From positions 25,079,761 to 25,143,760 of the forward strand of contig CM046857.1 in assembly GCA_025617745.1 (NCBI GenBank): a DNA stretch of 64,000 nt, in the 5' to 3' direction. This DNA comes from Heliocidaris erythrogramma. Its lineage: Eukaryota; Echinodermata; Echinoidea; Camarodonta; Echinometridae. Below, piece after piece: positions 1-13,700 of the stretch (positions within the stretch are counted from its first letter, which is position 1; each line of letters starts with the position of its first letter). A program made the position numbers and the translations under genes. The notes beneath the pieces were generated by a model. That model saw only the letters and a program-made list of their open reading frames with translations. It was not told the origin of the DNA and did no database searches.

Positions 1-2450
1 CATTGGTTGCTAGGCGAGGCCATATCTTAGCAACCGTTTGACCTTGGGGCAAAGTATTTTGGAGTTTTCCTTCAGACACTTGGGGGAACATTTGGTGCGA
101 GTTTAAAGAAAATCTACATGCTACATGTAGTATGATAATCTAGATCATGGTCTATGCACGACGAATAGCTCATATTTCACTTTTTTCGTATTTGAACTGT
201 CAGTGGAAGCAATAAAATCGTCGATATTTGCCCCTTGTTTTAAAGAGGTCAAAGCGAACTTCCTCGGAGGCTAGGCCGCCATGTTTGCTTACATATCCGA
301 TCCAAACCGATTTATAGCCATACGCCAGTAGCTGATTCGGATCCAGGCGCGGGGCTAAAGTACCGGTGACTTGCGCCGATACTGCAGGCGGCAAGGTTAT
401 GAGCAGTCCGTACAAGGTCAAGGACTCGCTTAGCGGGTCGTCTGAGCGTTCGAATTTGACACAATTTTATTTCAATGAACAAGACACTATAAAGTGAGCA
501 TACGCAGTAGCGCATTGGAAGAAAATATTAAATAGAGCATGCGCAGTACTGCCCAGGAAAAAATAGTTAAAGATATTCGGGAGCTCTGACAGAGATTTGT
601 TTTTCCTAGTTAAATTATATTTTATCACGTGATCACCAATTGACCAATCATGTATTTAGAATATACTCATGAATATTCATGGAAGGGATATGATGTTTGA
701 TATACACTGTACTTTTTAGATAATAATTTTAATTAGATCTAATAATTTTAATTGTCAGATTGTATAGAATTATTCCCGTTTCTGATGCCCATTTTATGTA
801 CATGTAAACACTGCACTATTAGTCCTTGGGCTACTGCATTGTATACCGTAAATAAAGATTACCAGCTGCAGTTGCACCATGACATGATTCGTACAAAAAA
901 TCAAGATGTTCAAAATCAAACTGCCAACTGGACGTTGTGGCGTGCGCCTGTAATCCAGCTACCAGTGGAAGTTATAAACTGATTCAGCGGACCCAGGTTC
1001 GAGACTGAGTCACGTCTTTCGGATGGTGACGTTAAAGGTCGGTCCCAGACGTAAATAATCATATCTGATTGATACACGTCTGTACAAACCCAATTACACA
1101 CACACCACGAATAGTGGTCATATTGACCACTACGAATACAATATGCAAAAATAGTTGGTATTTTCTGTCGCGTGTAGTAAAGGTATGGGGGGAAAAATAA
1201 GATAAATATTTTAAATACTTGCTTTCAAATTCAGGCCTTAAAAATCTCACTCCTACCTCAAATGGCCGTTAGGAAGAACTTTTGATATTTTCAGCAAAAT
1301 CCAAAGTCAAAATCTTGTCCAAAACCGGAGAAATCCCCGCCGATTTGTTTCGCGATCGCGCGTTGTTTACATACTGCCGATGTCTTAAACTAAAATCGGC
1401 CAATAAAATTTTTGTCCACGAAAAAACTCGGGATCGCAAGCGCACATCGATCTTTACGATCGCGCACACAGAAAATCTGGACTTTTCCGTGTATGCCACA
1501 GGGACCGAATTTTTAAGGACAAAACTCTTTTGGGGAGATGTCAGCGCCCGCGGCGACCAGGAAATGTACACATTGACTCCGATAGCTCGTTTCGCCAGAA
1601 TCAACAGTAAATTACGGATTTGATTTTTGGAAATATCTTTTCAAACATCGGTGAGTTGAATTTATTGTATTTCTTGGATATTTTGTTGTCGGTTTTTGTA
1701 AATTAAATGCCGATTTTGAGTGAATGTTTGTGACTTTTGTGCAGTGGTGTTTTAAAAAGTTGAGGTGTATGACTGCCTAAATTATACACACAAAGTATAG
1801 GAATGTAGCTATGAGTGATTCCACACACAGACAAGACATCAAAACACATGCAAATCAATGGATTACACACAAGTCACTGATCACAACTCATTGGAGTGGA
1901 AACTCATTAAACATGTTAAAATGAAAAATGTATGCAACTTTTTAACTTACTTTAACTAAGTTACACGAAAGTCCCAAGTCAGTGTGTGCGTACCATTCGT
2001 ACAGTACTCGGTACTCACGAGTCACAGTACTAGTTACTTTACACATCATGCACACACACAGTGAATTAGACAGAAATAACCGTCTGTTAAGTGTTTAATA
2101 TGCTTATGCCTGGGGAAATCTTTAATATTTCTGACATTTCTCAATATGTACAGAGGTCTAGCATGTCTAGTGGAGCCAGACGGAGTCTCAGCGGACATGA
2201 CAACCGACGATACAGAGACTGAAGCTTGTTTTGGTCCGACACTAACAAGCATGACAAGTAACAGTAACAACAGTAACACTCAACAGTGAATATGATTATT
2301 TAAACTGCGCAATGAATTCAATGACCATGATGACTGTCTGATAATTCATGAGAGCTCGAGAGAGAGAGGGGACTTAGTTAATAAATACATATATGCCTAG
2401 GCCTAGGCCAATTAATCTTAGTCTTACGTTAGATCAACTGATTTTGATGA

Positions 2451-2629
2451 GTTTTCGGCCTTCTCGTGAAATAAGCCACCGGTCATCGAGTGTGTACACA
2501 CACACTGCCGTGTAAAGTCAATGGGGGATGTGAACCCTCAGGCTCAATACTCAGAGTCATAGCCATAAACTGCATGTACAAAGTGAATGCGGGGTGGCTT
2601 ATTTGATATTTCACGAGAATGCCGAGTTT
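2451..2629. repeat. Foldback element
   Basis: The left arm (2451-2480, with TCTCGTGAAATAAGCCACC) is inverted at 2593-2629 (GGTGGCTTATTTGATATTTC onward) with a small indel. The arms enclose about 110 bp. This is the structure of a small non-autonomous inverted-repeat transposon. Confidence 0.6.
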
Positions 2630-3727
2630 TGTGTGCCCCCTTTGAAATGAATCGCGTAGCTTTTCATAATCTCAGGATCAGCATATTTTTTTTTCTTACA
2701 CTTCCGTATTCATTGCGAATAACCCGCCGGAAGTTTCCCGTTGGCGTTGTAACAACACCATGAACACTGTGTCGCTGTCGCACCTTTTTGCATTTTATGC
2801 CGCAGTGGCCAGTGCATGTACTGCCAGTGGGGTGCCAGTGGCAGCGCAGCCAGTGGCCAGTGCGTAGATCTTAGTAATTGCTGAAACGAGATCTAATTTC
2901 TCATAATAAAGAGTAAAATCTATGGAACGTGACAAAATTGATAAAAAATTTAAATGATTAAAAAAATACCCTACCGATTATATCAGAAATGACTTCTAAT
3001 CGGCACAATCCGTACGACTTTGACAGACTTTGAAGACCCCCGACGACAAGAAATTGCTTACTCAGCAAAAATCAACCTTCCTCGGTCCATATCGCTATAA
3101 CTTGAATAAAAAATAAAATAATATTCCTTGTAAGTTATTATTTAATAAAATTAATAAAAAATAATTGCTTATTGAAAATAATTTTTATTAGAAATCTAAT
3201 CAAAGGATTCTTGAACATCTCATCACATATCTATTTCTTTAATTAAACTTTAAAGGTAGATCTTACTCGACCGTACGGTACTTATGATTACGCAATCACA
3301 GAATTATTAGAAGCCAACAATGTTGACACAAATGACAGTGTTTCCAGAAGACTCGATCTAACTTTGTCAGATATATATCTTTCACCTTTTGCCAGCTCGT
3401 GGCCGTGGCTCAAACAGCTCGTCAAGACTCAAGAGGCAGTGCTTTGACTGAGTCTGAGTGAGTGAAGTACGTAGATAGTAGTAGTCGTAGACGTAGACTA
3501 CACAAAAAATCTTATGGATTGAATGCAAGTTGCAACTGACAGACTGATCGGTACTGACCAATCAAAATCATTGTTGCAAGCGCATCTTCTTGAATGGGCA
3601 GACCCTGAACCATTCTGAATGGTTGTTCTAAATTGTGAAGACTGTAAGTTATAAAGTTATAAATATAAAATAAAAATAATAAAACAAGTGATCAGAGATA
3701 AGTGATTCGACTAACTTATTAAAAACA

Positions 3728-3914
3728 GTAGGATGGGGGGTTGGGGGTTGCATGCATTTCCGGACACTAAATAAAGGGATACGCCGCCAGTAACAGTTAA
3801 TGTCAAGACAAGTAAGTTACATGTAATGTAAGACGGCAACTTGCCTTAAAAGTTAAATCAAATTAAATATGTTGTGCTCTCATACCCCGAGAGGGGGTCG
3901 ATAGAGTGAATATT
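3728..3914. repeat. Local direct duplication, copy 1
   Basis: This nearly identical 187-bp segment starts GTAGGATGGGGGGTTGGGGG and ends GAGTGAATATTA; it recurs at 4394-4583. The short preceding motif GGTTGTTCTAAATTGTGAAG lies directly before copy 2, but in copy 1 it is separated by about 86 bp (3642-3727). Few differences between copies imply a recent duplication. Confidence 0.85.
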
Positions 3915-3946
3915 AAAATTATTAAATAAAAATCTTATCTATCTTA

Positions 3947-4103
3947 CAAGGCCGTACGCAGCGGGGGGGCAGGGGGGGCAGTTGCCCCCCCAGAAATTTC
4001 AAAATCATACTTTTTTTAAATCGGGTTTCAGACTTTTAAATGATCCAATAATTGAAATCGATCATCTTGCCCCCCCAGGAAAAAATTTCTGCGTACGGCC
4101 TTG
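3947..4103. mobile_element. Non-autonomous hAT-like element with 8-bp direct repeats
   Basis: Terminal inverted repeats CAAGGCCGTACGCAG / CTGCGTACGGCCTTG bound a 157-bp element containing G-rich and C-rich tracts. It is flanked on both sides by CTATCTTA (3939-3946 and 4104-4111). An 8-bp target-site duplication is typical of hAT transposons. The flanks are themselves (TATC)-rich, which weakens the duplication call somewhat. No transposase is encoded. Confidence 0.7.
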
Positions 4104-4393
4104 CTATCTTATCTATCTATCAAATGTGTCTAATTCACTAGATTCAAATTTCTATTTCTATCTAACAAGTTAGTACCAGGCGGTCATGGCGGTAGACTAA
4201 ATAAATTAAAAATAAAAGTTAATTGATTGAATCTGATTTTTTTTTGGGGGGGGGGGGGAGGTGGGGGTTCTACGTTGGGTGAAGGGCAAGTCCAACCCCA
4301 GATGGCCAGAATAACTTGATTTAATTTTCAATATAATTAGAAGCAGAAAAATCAGACAAACAGACAAAACTAATGGTTGTTCTAAATTGTGAA

Positions 4394-4583
4394 GTAGGAT
4401 GGGGGGTTGGGGGGTTGCATGCATTTCCGGACACTAAATAAAGGGATACGCCGCCAGTAACAGTTAATGTCAAGACAAGTAAGTTACATGTAATGTAAGA
4501 CGGCAACTTGCCTTAAAAGTTAAATCAAAATTAAATATGTTGTGCTCTCATACCCCGAGAGGGGGTCGATAGAGTGAATATTA
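4394..4583. repeat. Local direct duplication, copy 2
   Basis: Second copy of the 3728-3914 segment, about 670 bp downstream, lying inside the 4282-5350 foldback. Confidence 0.85.
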
Positions 4584-4584
4584 T

Positions 4585-4633
4585 ACTGCTTGCCCGGCAA
4601 GCAGTAGATGACAGGTTCGAATCCCGCTGGTTC
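4585..4633 (+). repeat. tRNA-like fragment (3' half)
   Basis: A perfectly paired hairpin (CTGCTTGCC/GGCAAGCAG) is followed by GGTTCGAATCC, a match to the RNA polymerase III B box. There is no upstream A box or acceptor partner, the loop lacks the U33 position, and the T stem is imperfect. It is best read as a truncated tRNA-derived SINE head, not a functional tRNA. Confidence 0.4.
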
Positions 4634-5799
4634 CAATTTTTTCTGACTTGTGTTTTTCATTATAGATCGAGCATACGATCTTTAACACTGGGAGTAATAT
4701 GCCGAAAGATTTGTTCACAAATTAAAAATTCCTCCCCAGTCAAGCTTCTTCGTTTACTAGACAAAACTAAGTTTGAGGAAAATCTGACCAATAAAATTAA
4801 TCCAACCTTGGTACGATGATGTGTGCATGTGAAAGCGGAAAAATAGGATAAATGGTGAAAGTTTTAAAGAAATTGGACAAGGAATAAGAAAATTATGGAT
4901 GTTTGAAAAATGAGATCACTATAGTATAGCTACATCTCGATGCGAATCTCAAATTGGCAATTTTGTGAGTATTTAAAGAATATTATGAATATGTAATTTT
5001 TTCTTTTATTCTGGATAATTTGAGATCGTGAAATATTTTGTGAAGGTGAATGTGAATGCAAAAACCTAGGTATACTAAAACTATAACTGAGTTCAAGTTA
5101 TGAGGAAATCATAATCTTGGACAAAAAATAAAAATAAGCGTGTTGTGAGGCAATGACATCACAAACTGACTACCGATTTGCCAATTTGTCTAGTGATTTT
5201 CATTGTTTTTTTCTAGTTTTCATGTCCTCAAAAAATCAATGACTTTCTTATTAGTTGTCCAATTTTCCTCAAACATTTTAAAATTTGTTTGTCTGATTTT
5301 TCTTCTTAATTCCATTAAAAGTAAGTTGTTCTGAGGTTGGACTTGCCCTTTAACTTTTAACACTACAGTTAAAAATAAAATGCATGAATGTCAATATGAC
5401 TGATGACATTCATGCATGACGATCATGACAATGCCATGGCATGCCTGGCATTTGGCCCATTTGTTTGACCTGTTTCTCTCCCATTTGTTTGACCTGTTTC
5501 TCTCAATAGACCGCTCAGTAATGTGTATAAATTTGTATACATTATAGAAGCGGTCTATTGACTTTAACCATGACATGTCTATGTTGACTTTTGAAAACTT
5601 AAAGTCAAACTCAAACAAGGGAGATGAGTATTTTACTCGGCCCATGGCCCATCTCCCTGTTTGTCGCAGTCAAAATCAAACTCATTATGCTAAGGCTTTT
5701 AGTTATTGTATCGTGATGCAGTGATTAAGATTCTACTAGTCTACTAGCTCTAGCTAGGGAGCGCTGCAACTACAACATGGAAAATACTATGTGTAAAAA

Positions 5800-7265
5800 A
5801 ATGTTTGACACTTTGATATGTTTTAGTAACTCCAAAGTTATCAATCAAACTGAGCATGCTGAAGTTTTCACCATGTTCACATTGCAAAGTTGAAGAATGT
5901 CAAATTCATTTGTAATTGTAATTGTTTGACATTTCTTTGAATACAATCCTAAAAATATTGCTCTAAATATTTAATTCGATTTTCACATTTTGAAAAATCA
6001 GGGGCACAAATCTGTGTGTTATCAGTAATTATTTCAGAACACAATGGTTGATATTGTGCATGGCAGCTGGAATTCCAAAGCATATCTCTTTTACCCCAGA
6101 GTCATGAATCATCAATGACACTGGATAGCAACATTTGGCAGGTACAATGCACAATGGTTTTGTTCTGTTCTGAATTAATTACCAGTCAGACCACAGGTCG
6201 TATGCAAATGAGCAAAAATCGCGCATTTTATTTCCAGTGCCCGAAATGGACTTTCTCCCTGCACCCAGCCGGCTGTATCGCATGGTCATCTTTAAAGTTA
6301 TGCTCTTCAATAAATATTAATGCTGTGCTCATTAGACTTTCTGCAAAAATAAATGAATAGTTTACCAACACAGGGATATTTATGACAGAGTCAGGATCCA
6401 GCAATATTCAGCCGCAGATCATCCGTTGTCAAGACCATGGTCAAGACCATAGAATCTTAGCCCTGTGATTGGCAAGCGAGCCATCCGTAACCAAGTGCGC
6501 GTTGAATGAAACATTGCGCAACCTGTTGCTTCATCCTTGCGCAAACATGCGCATAGCTGTTGCCTGGCTGTGAGAAAACATCTTGCGTGGTGGTAACCAA
6601 TCAGAATGCTGGAATTGACTTTTTTAAAGACAAAGTGTGTACATTGGTTACATATTGCTGGATCCTGACCCTGTCATGAAGTGCACATAAATGTTATTTC
6701 AATCTTTGGAAAGTACAGAAAATGCCCTTTACGCTCATGTCAAATTTGCCCTGGCTCACAATAAAACTATGGTAGATTTGGCCAGATTTATATTTCATTT
6801 AATTTCCATTTTTTGTCATAAAAGGAACACCATTTTATACCAATTTCGTCTTTTATTTTGAACACAATAAAAGCATGTCACAAATCTCTGATCCCTCTTC
6901 TTTTATTTGATGTATAACTCATTGGTGAATGATAAGTAGTCTATTCAATAGTTTGCAAATGAGATGTTCCTGGCTGTTCTTGCTCATTATGTATTCATAG
7001 TCAGGCAGAATTGGAAATAAAATAGCGCGCTTTTAGGGGACCTGCGGATTGGCTGTTACTGATACACACAGATTTCATGGTCTTGATTTTTCTCAAAGTG
7101 AAATCGCTAATTAAATATTCAGCTGTTCAGGGCATGGTTTGAAGAAAAGTATTCAAAGAAATGTCATGAAACTTACTCCAAATAAATTTAACATTCTTCA
7201 ACTTTACATTGTGAAAGCCTCAGTCTGATGTGAACTTTCAAGTTATTAGCAATCAAAAGTGTTGA
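5800..7265. repeat. Long inverted repeat element upstream of the phospholipase gene
   Basis: About 230 bp at 5800-6035 (for example AAGTTGAAGAATGTCAAATT and GACATTTCTTTGAATAC) recur inverted at about 7055-7265 with substantial divergence. The inner segments near 6186-6230 and 7005-7045 also pair. The whole is about 1.46 kb, contains the 6382-6677 element, and ends about 190 bp before the first coding exon. It is probably an old non-autonomous DNA transposon. Confidence 0.6.
6382..6677. mobile_element. MITE nested in the larger foldback
   Basis: Terminal inverted repeats of 26 bp (left inner part AGTCAGGATCCAGCAATAT, right ATATTGCTGGATCCTGACC) have a single mismatch and bound about 296 bp. 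No coding potential. It lies between the arms of the 5800-7265 inverted repeat, so it either inserted there later or forms that element's central hairpin. Confidence 0.7.
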
Positions 7266-7457
7266 TTTTTTTTTTTACACCTAGTATCAGGGGTGCCAGA
7301 AAAAAACCCATCTTTTATCAAAATGACTGTCAAATCATGGTTTTCGAACAGCGTCTAGTGAGGTGAAAGATTTTTCTAAATACATGTATTTCAGTACAAA
7401 TTTTCATCTCACCTTGACACAAAATACATCTCTCTTCAATCCCTTTCTAATGTACAG

Positions 7458-7713
7458 TGAGACTACACCATTATAATGGCTTTCAAGAACCCATTCAACC
7501 CCAACTCTTCGATGGGCCTCATGTTCAACACCGTGATGAGCAGTATCCCCAAGACAGATTCTTACATGTGGACTGTGCGCAAGGAGAAATCCCAGAAGTA
7601 CTCCTCTATGGTGATCATCGCTCATGCAGACTACATGAAGGTCTACAACGATGAGAAAAGCAAGCTGTTTGAGTGTGTCGTCCAGGGACCGGAGATGGAC
7701 TCGTTGCTTTCAG
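7458..7713 (+). CDS. PLA2G6: PLA2G6 coding exon 1 with 5' UTR end
   Basis: The acceptor TTTCTAATGTACAG precedes 18 bp of 5' UTR containing an in-frame TGA, then ATG at 7476. It encodes [10 protein letters not shown]... through [12 protein letters not shown]. The donor is uncertain. GTGTGG at 7714 is the more obvious site but leaves phase 1, while the next exon needs phase 2. GTTGCT at 7703 restores the frame ([11 protein letters not shown]) but is a weak donor. Confidence 0.85.
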
Positions 7714-10700
7714 GTGTGGTGCTGGGATGGTGGTTGATATATCGGGGGGGGGGGGGGGGGGTCTGTATTTGACAGAGGACATTTCAACAATATTTTCTTC
7801 ATTTCACCCAAGAATGAGAAAATAACGTCACTTGATATAACTAATAACTACTGTTCCTTGGTCTGTATTTGACAGAGGACATTTCAACAATATTTTCTAG
7901 CCTACCACACATATTACAGAGGGAATACCAAGGAACAGTAGTTATTAGTTGTATCAAGTGACGTTATTTTCTCATTCTTGGGTGAAATGAAGAAAATACC
8001 AAGCTAACTTTGAAACAGAGACAACTCTGTTTATCCTGAGACATTAAGGAGTTTTCGAATGTGTCAACATGAACACCGTCCTAGATCCTCCCAGCTACAA
8101 TGCACTGCTTTGTGTTAACTGCGTACCGCGCTTTGTGCAAGAACGGCTCATCCGTCCACTGGCTTCTCCCTCGTCCACTAGTCAGATTGAGAACGCGACA
8201 AACATGGTATTGCCATCTTCTCTAAAACGTGAACCTCGCTTCTCCTACTTTGCAGTTAACACAAAGCAGTCTACTGTAGCTGGGAGGATCTAGGACAGCG
8301 TTCACATTGATACATTCAAAAACTCCCTATTAATCATAAACCCTAACCATGAATCCACATAGGACTAAAGTTAGAACTAGAAACATTGGTTCATAGATAA
8401 ATTTTCAAGGAAAATCATAAAATGAATACATTTTCTAGAGTACTAAAGACTTGTTTCTCTTGGGGATCATTTGGATTTCACTTTCCACTTTATTTTTTCA
8501 GCCAAGGGGATGTACATGTATATCAGGCTTCATACCACTAACTCTGTTTATCAATGAGGATATTGATATTTGAACCAGTGTCCTAAACCTTTTTTGCTTG
8601 CTTTTTTGAAATTAAAAATCTGTATCTGCATGGTGACCTTGAAGTAAATTTGCATAATTTATATATTATCTACTTTTTATCTCTTTAGTTTGTTCCGGTT
8701 GACAAATGAAGATGATGCCTTAGCAAGATTCATCCTTCTGCATCAGCACATCCAGCCATTTTTCAACGGCCCTGAAGGACTCTACAACGTGTCAGTTTTA
8801 CAGAAGCTTAGCGACATTGCCAGGAGGGCAGACGACTTCTCCCATGCTCATACAGCCGTGCTGGCAGGGCTGAACGATGCATTTAGATGTCCGGAAGTTA
8901 TCAAGTGAGAAGTGATCTTTTTCTTCATCAATACAAGACATATTCTTGTAGGCATTCTCTTAGAGTGAAGAAAATATGGAGGATTTCATACACCTTTGGT
9001 ACGGATGCAGTGGTATTGTGATTCGTTCATCAGATCTGGGCCCCATTTCATAAAAATTGTCATCATTAACAACTGCCACATTTCTATGACAAATTTGCTC
9101 ACACCCATTCAAATGCAGTCATTTCAGTAGCTTATATCAATTATCATAACTTGTTATTGATAACAAGTTTTATGAAACGGGGTCCTGAACTTTAATCATC
9201 AGGTTGAGAGTTCAAATCCTTACATGGTGTTTATGTCCATAAACAAGGCATTTTTTATCTGCTCGTGACCCAGGTCTTGTGAAGGACCTTTATTTTGGAA
9301 CATTGCAATCTGAATAATGAAATCAGCCCTTGTTTCAATTCTCGCTACCCCAAATACGCAATTTCGCCAACAGATGGCGTTTGTCATGCAAACCACGCAT
9401 GCGCAGTGCTGACAATATCCCGATTGGGTAGACAAGTGTTTGTCTTTTTGCATTGAAAATGTACACAGTGTCAGGTATTACAAAAATCCTCGAGTTTGAG
9501 TATAAATTAACCGACATGTTTGAAAAGATACCATGATTTATGGAGACAATTGGTTGCATTTTCAAAATTTGAGTGGTTTATGTCATGCGATCCAAAAATT
9601 AAGCATTTTAGCACTCATTTTATTCATAAGCCATAGTATTTCAATACGGACCGGAAGTGAAGTTGACGAAGATGCGGACCATTTCCATGCATAATATTGC
9701 CCTCTACGTCGAAAATTGCATATTTGAGGTAGCGAGAATTGTGCATGTGCATGTACATGTATCTATTCTGTCTCAAAGAAAAATATCATTTTCGATGTAA
9801 GAGAGACAAAAATGCCCTTTAACTTTCAGCAGTGGATGCTGTATTTTAATGTACAACAAGATGCACTGTCTGCTATTATTCAGCAAGCGTGAGCAACGTT
9901 TGAAAGTTTCTGTAAAGCTGAGCCAATGGTAATAGTTTAATTTAGAGCTCTTGTGTTTCAGGTATTGATTACATGTAATAACTTCTACTGTACACTGATT
10001 TTATTTCATTTTGGCTTTACAGACACATAAATAGCCAGAAGTGCCCGGATGGAAAGACACCCCTGCTGTTAGCTATTGAGTGTAAGTCCATGCAGGCTGT
10101 TATCCAACTCATAGATTGCGGAGCATCAGAAGAAATGACGGATGAGAATGGGGACGGTATCTTCCACTATACTGCAAGGTCTCTAGGATTCGGTAGTCAA
10201 GTTTTGACTGTGAGTTGATCAAACGGAGGTATTGTCTCAACCCTCTATTCATAGTCTAGGGGCCCATTGCATAAAACTGTGCGTTAATCTAAGTATCAAT
10301 TTTCAAATGGGTGTTATTTTCTATAATATATGTTCAAATGGTATGAACTGTAGAAATTAAGTTTGAATTGATTGTCTGTATTTGTTTTTCCTGTAAAATC
10401 TTTACATTGGACCTTGAATTTATCTTACATATTTAATCCTCATTGCTCAATACATTCTAGATAGAAAGAAAAATGGTAGGACAGCCCCCCCCCCCATCTA
10501 CTGGCAAGTACCAAAAGAAGAACGCACTTGCTGTGGTAATATTACCCTTAGTACTAGGTAAAACATTCCTTATTGTAAATGTCTCGTTTTATGATTGATT
10601 GTCGATGGAAGTGAGCCACACAGTAAGTGATTTGAATCTCTTCCGCAGCACTAACATCTTTTAGCAAGACATTAATCTACATTTGCCACTTTTGACCCGG

Positions 10701-13700
10701 GTGTAGTAAGTAGGAAGTGGGTACCTAGTAGGATTTATTCCTTGAATGCTCTGAGTAAAAGGAGGGAGTAAAGATATTCAGGGTCCTGTGGAAGTGCATA
10801 GAGAGCTTACATCATAATATGATACTCACTGTACAAGAAAAGAATATTATTATTCCTAATTCTCTTTCTTCAGGTGTTAACCAAAGACAAGGATCTGATG
10901 GACCGAACGAACAAGGCCGGTCAGTCAGCTCTCCTGGTTGCGTGTCAGGAGGGTAACTTTGATGTAGCCATCAAGCTAGTGAAGACAGGAGCCACGGTAG
11001 ACATGAATGATAATGTCGGGTACCCTATCCACTATGCCCTCAAGCAGTGCAATGTAAAGTAAGTTAGTGCTGACTATTTAATGCTATAAGAGCAAGCTAA
11101 GTAGAATCTGGCATGGCATAGTCAACTGATTTATGGAGATTCCACCTGTTTATTCTATACAAATTTACTTGAATGCTGCACAAACTAAATGAATTATCAG
11201 ATTTATTTAAGTATGAATGTAGATAAGTCAACTGGACTTACTTTGTTATAGCTTGTGACGTGTCACGTCCACTCTGGGACGTTTCATCGTTTAACATATT
11301 ACATTGTTTGGAAAGCAGTTGCACTGTTTAACAATATACAAATAATGAATGTTTATGAGTGCAATGGACAAGATATTTCATCTTTCACCGAATGAAATAT
11401 TCTGTCCATTGCACGAATGAAAAATCATTCATTATTTGTTTTATATGACACCTAAAAATAGCTATCCTTCTCATTTGATATTTTATGAATTAAGAAACAA
11501 GAGTGAAGGGACTTACATTTTGTTGCTGAGCGCGCGGTTGCGGCGGTCCGTCAGTGTACTTGATAGTCGCATGCGCGCTGCAAAGGCAAGTCGTTTTTGC
11601 GTATGTAGACGTGTTGGTGGTCGTGAGTGCAGTGGACAATTTCGTATGGATCCAAAATTGCGCAGTGAATGGATCAAATTTGCATGATTGATGACATAAC
11701 TGTTAAATGGGATAAAATGATCACCATCAAGCAACCAATCAAATGGCAAGGATCTAATTAGGTGTCACATAATATGTTTTAATTAGAATGTACATGACTG
11801 TAAGATAAAACTTCCTGAAAGGAAGTTCAACATAATTGATATTTGCAATGAAGTGAGGGACAAATAAATGTTTGTTTTCAATAAGAATAATAGGAATTCT
11901 ATTTGTACCATAAGAAATATTCCTAAAATTAATCACCATGAATAGAGAAGTACAATCTAATGATTTCCTGTGTATTGTCACCGACATGAATCTGCTTCCT
12001 GTGATTCGTACAGCGCTGCAAGGGCCATTTTTGAAAGACATCAAGACCAGGGTAAAGTTAAGTGCATCAAGCACGGAGGTACCCCTCTCCACTGGGCCAA
12101 GAGTGCAGACTTCATCAAGCTGGTCCTTGAGCAAGAGTACGACATCAACGCCATGAGCAAGAGCGGCGATACTGCCCTCGGCATCATGATCCAGCGCAAT
12201 CGACCACTGTGCGCCCTCACTTTAATGACGTCTGGCGCAGACCCGAATATCGCTGATGAAAACGGGAATACACCACTTCATCATGCAGTCAAGGTGAGGT
12301 GAATTCTTTGTTTACTTTTTTCCCCAGTGAAATTGTGTTCCTTCTATTGGCTTCTTTCACTACTATGATATTCTCCCAAAGATTGTTACACAGTGTGTCG
12401 CAAGTGTAACATGCATATTTAAGGGCTTGATATTAGCCGTTCCAGGACCTGGGGCAACCAAATATGACTACATGTAGAAGTGGGAAATTGGTTGGATGAA
12501 TCTTGTACATGTTTATAATGGGAAACACCAAATTGCTGCTCTTTTAATACTATGTCAGACAATCAATAGATGAGTAGTTGGGAAAAGTTAACAAATTCAG
12601 GAGCTGAAATTTGGTATCAGGCTTTTGAAATATTTTTGAATATGCCGGTGTAAATTTAAAAAAAAAATGAATTGATTAAAAACCAGTGATAAATGTATAC
12701 TTAATATACTGATATATTTTCAGAACAAAGATTTGCAGACAGTTCATCTCCTGATCGGGTTTGGGGCAGAGGTCAACAAACTCAACAACAAAGGGGAATC
12801 CCCAAGACATGTGGCAGCCACTGATATCCTGAACACCATTGGAGGGATGATGGGTAAGGAAAGCAGACTCTAGACATACATATCCCAATTCAGAATTTTG
12901 TAAAGGTCTTAATCAGGGGTTCTTAAATATTTTGTCAGGCCAGGCCAGAAATATTTTTAAAATTACAGGTATATTGCAGGTTAGTGAGTATTATACATAT
13001 TATGTATTTATAGTCCAGTGGTACATCTAGGGGTGGTGGAACATTTTTTTGAAATGCCCCTCCCCTTTCCCTCTTACCCTTATTTACTTAAATCCTTATT
13101 TAATGTAAATAAGTGTTGCATCATCTTGTTCCCTTCTTTTGTTCAATGTTTTCCCAAGTTCTGGCCTTAAGATAGAATTGCTTAATAAACAGTTTTGTTT
13201 GTCTCACAGAGGTGTTGTGGTCTAGTGGATAAGTCACCGGACTGAAGATTACACGGTATGGGGTTCGAATCCCAGCACGAACGTCTTTTGGCAAAACATT
13301 AATTTGCCACTCGCGACCCTGGCGTAGTAGTAAATGGGTACCGGTAGGAATTTATGCCTTGAAGCTTCTTTGCCTTTTAGCGCAGCTAGGCTAAGCCAGG
13401 CTAATAATGGAAAGTTCTTTGGAAGCGCATAGAGACATTGATAAATATGTGATATGCACTGTACAAGACGTGTATTATTATTATTATTATAATTATTACT
13501 ACATGTATATATTTTATTTTGACTTGGGATTGATGTTTGGTGTTCTATGATTAGGATTTAAGAAGAGGATGGAGCAAGGGATTCTGGTCATTTCACCATG
13601 GACTCAGAACCCACAGGAACTAGTGGACCGTCATACAGGTTGATAATGGCAGTCAAATTCAAGAAGCTTTCTTGTAATCTAAATGCTGATAACATTTCTC

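Larger units (their letters stand above)
4282..5350. repeat. Large foldback element with diverged arms
   Basis: AAGGGCAAGTCCAAC at the left is inverted at 5336-5350 (GTTGGACTTGCCCTT). AGAAAAATCAGACAAAC at 4347-4363 is inverted at 5287-5303. Copy 2 of the local duplication (4394-4583) and a tRNA-like fragment sit inside. The interior at about 4800-4970 has a diverged relative at about 57275-57430. Confidence 0.6.
1..7457. other. Upstream non-coding region rich in foldback repeats
   Basis: I see no convincing exon here. The sequence is AT-rich and contains several inverted-repeat elements, listed separately, and one local direct duplication. The promoter and non-coding first exon of the phospholipase gene should lie in or before this stretch, because its first coding exon begins at a splice acceptor (7457/7458), but no TATA box or start site can be chosen from sequence alone. 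A GC-richer patch at about 1330-1610 is open on both strands but shows no protein-family signal. Confidence 0.6.

Noticed and set aside
1269..1623. Opposed 111 and 113-codon frames on both strands
   Set aside because: Composition effect of a GC-richer patch. Neither has recognisable motifs or plausible splice context.
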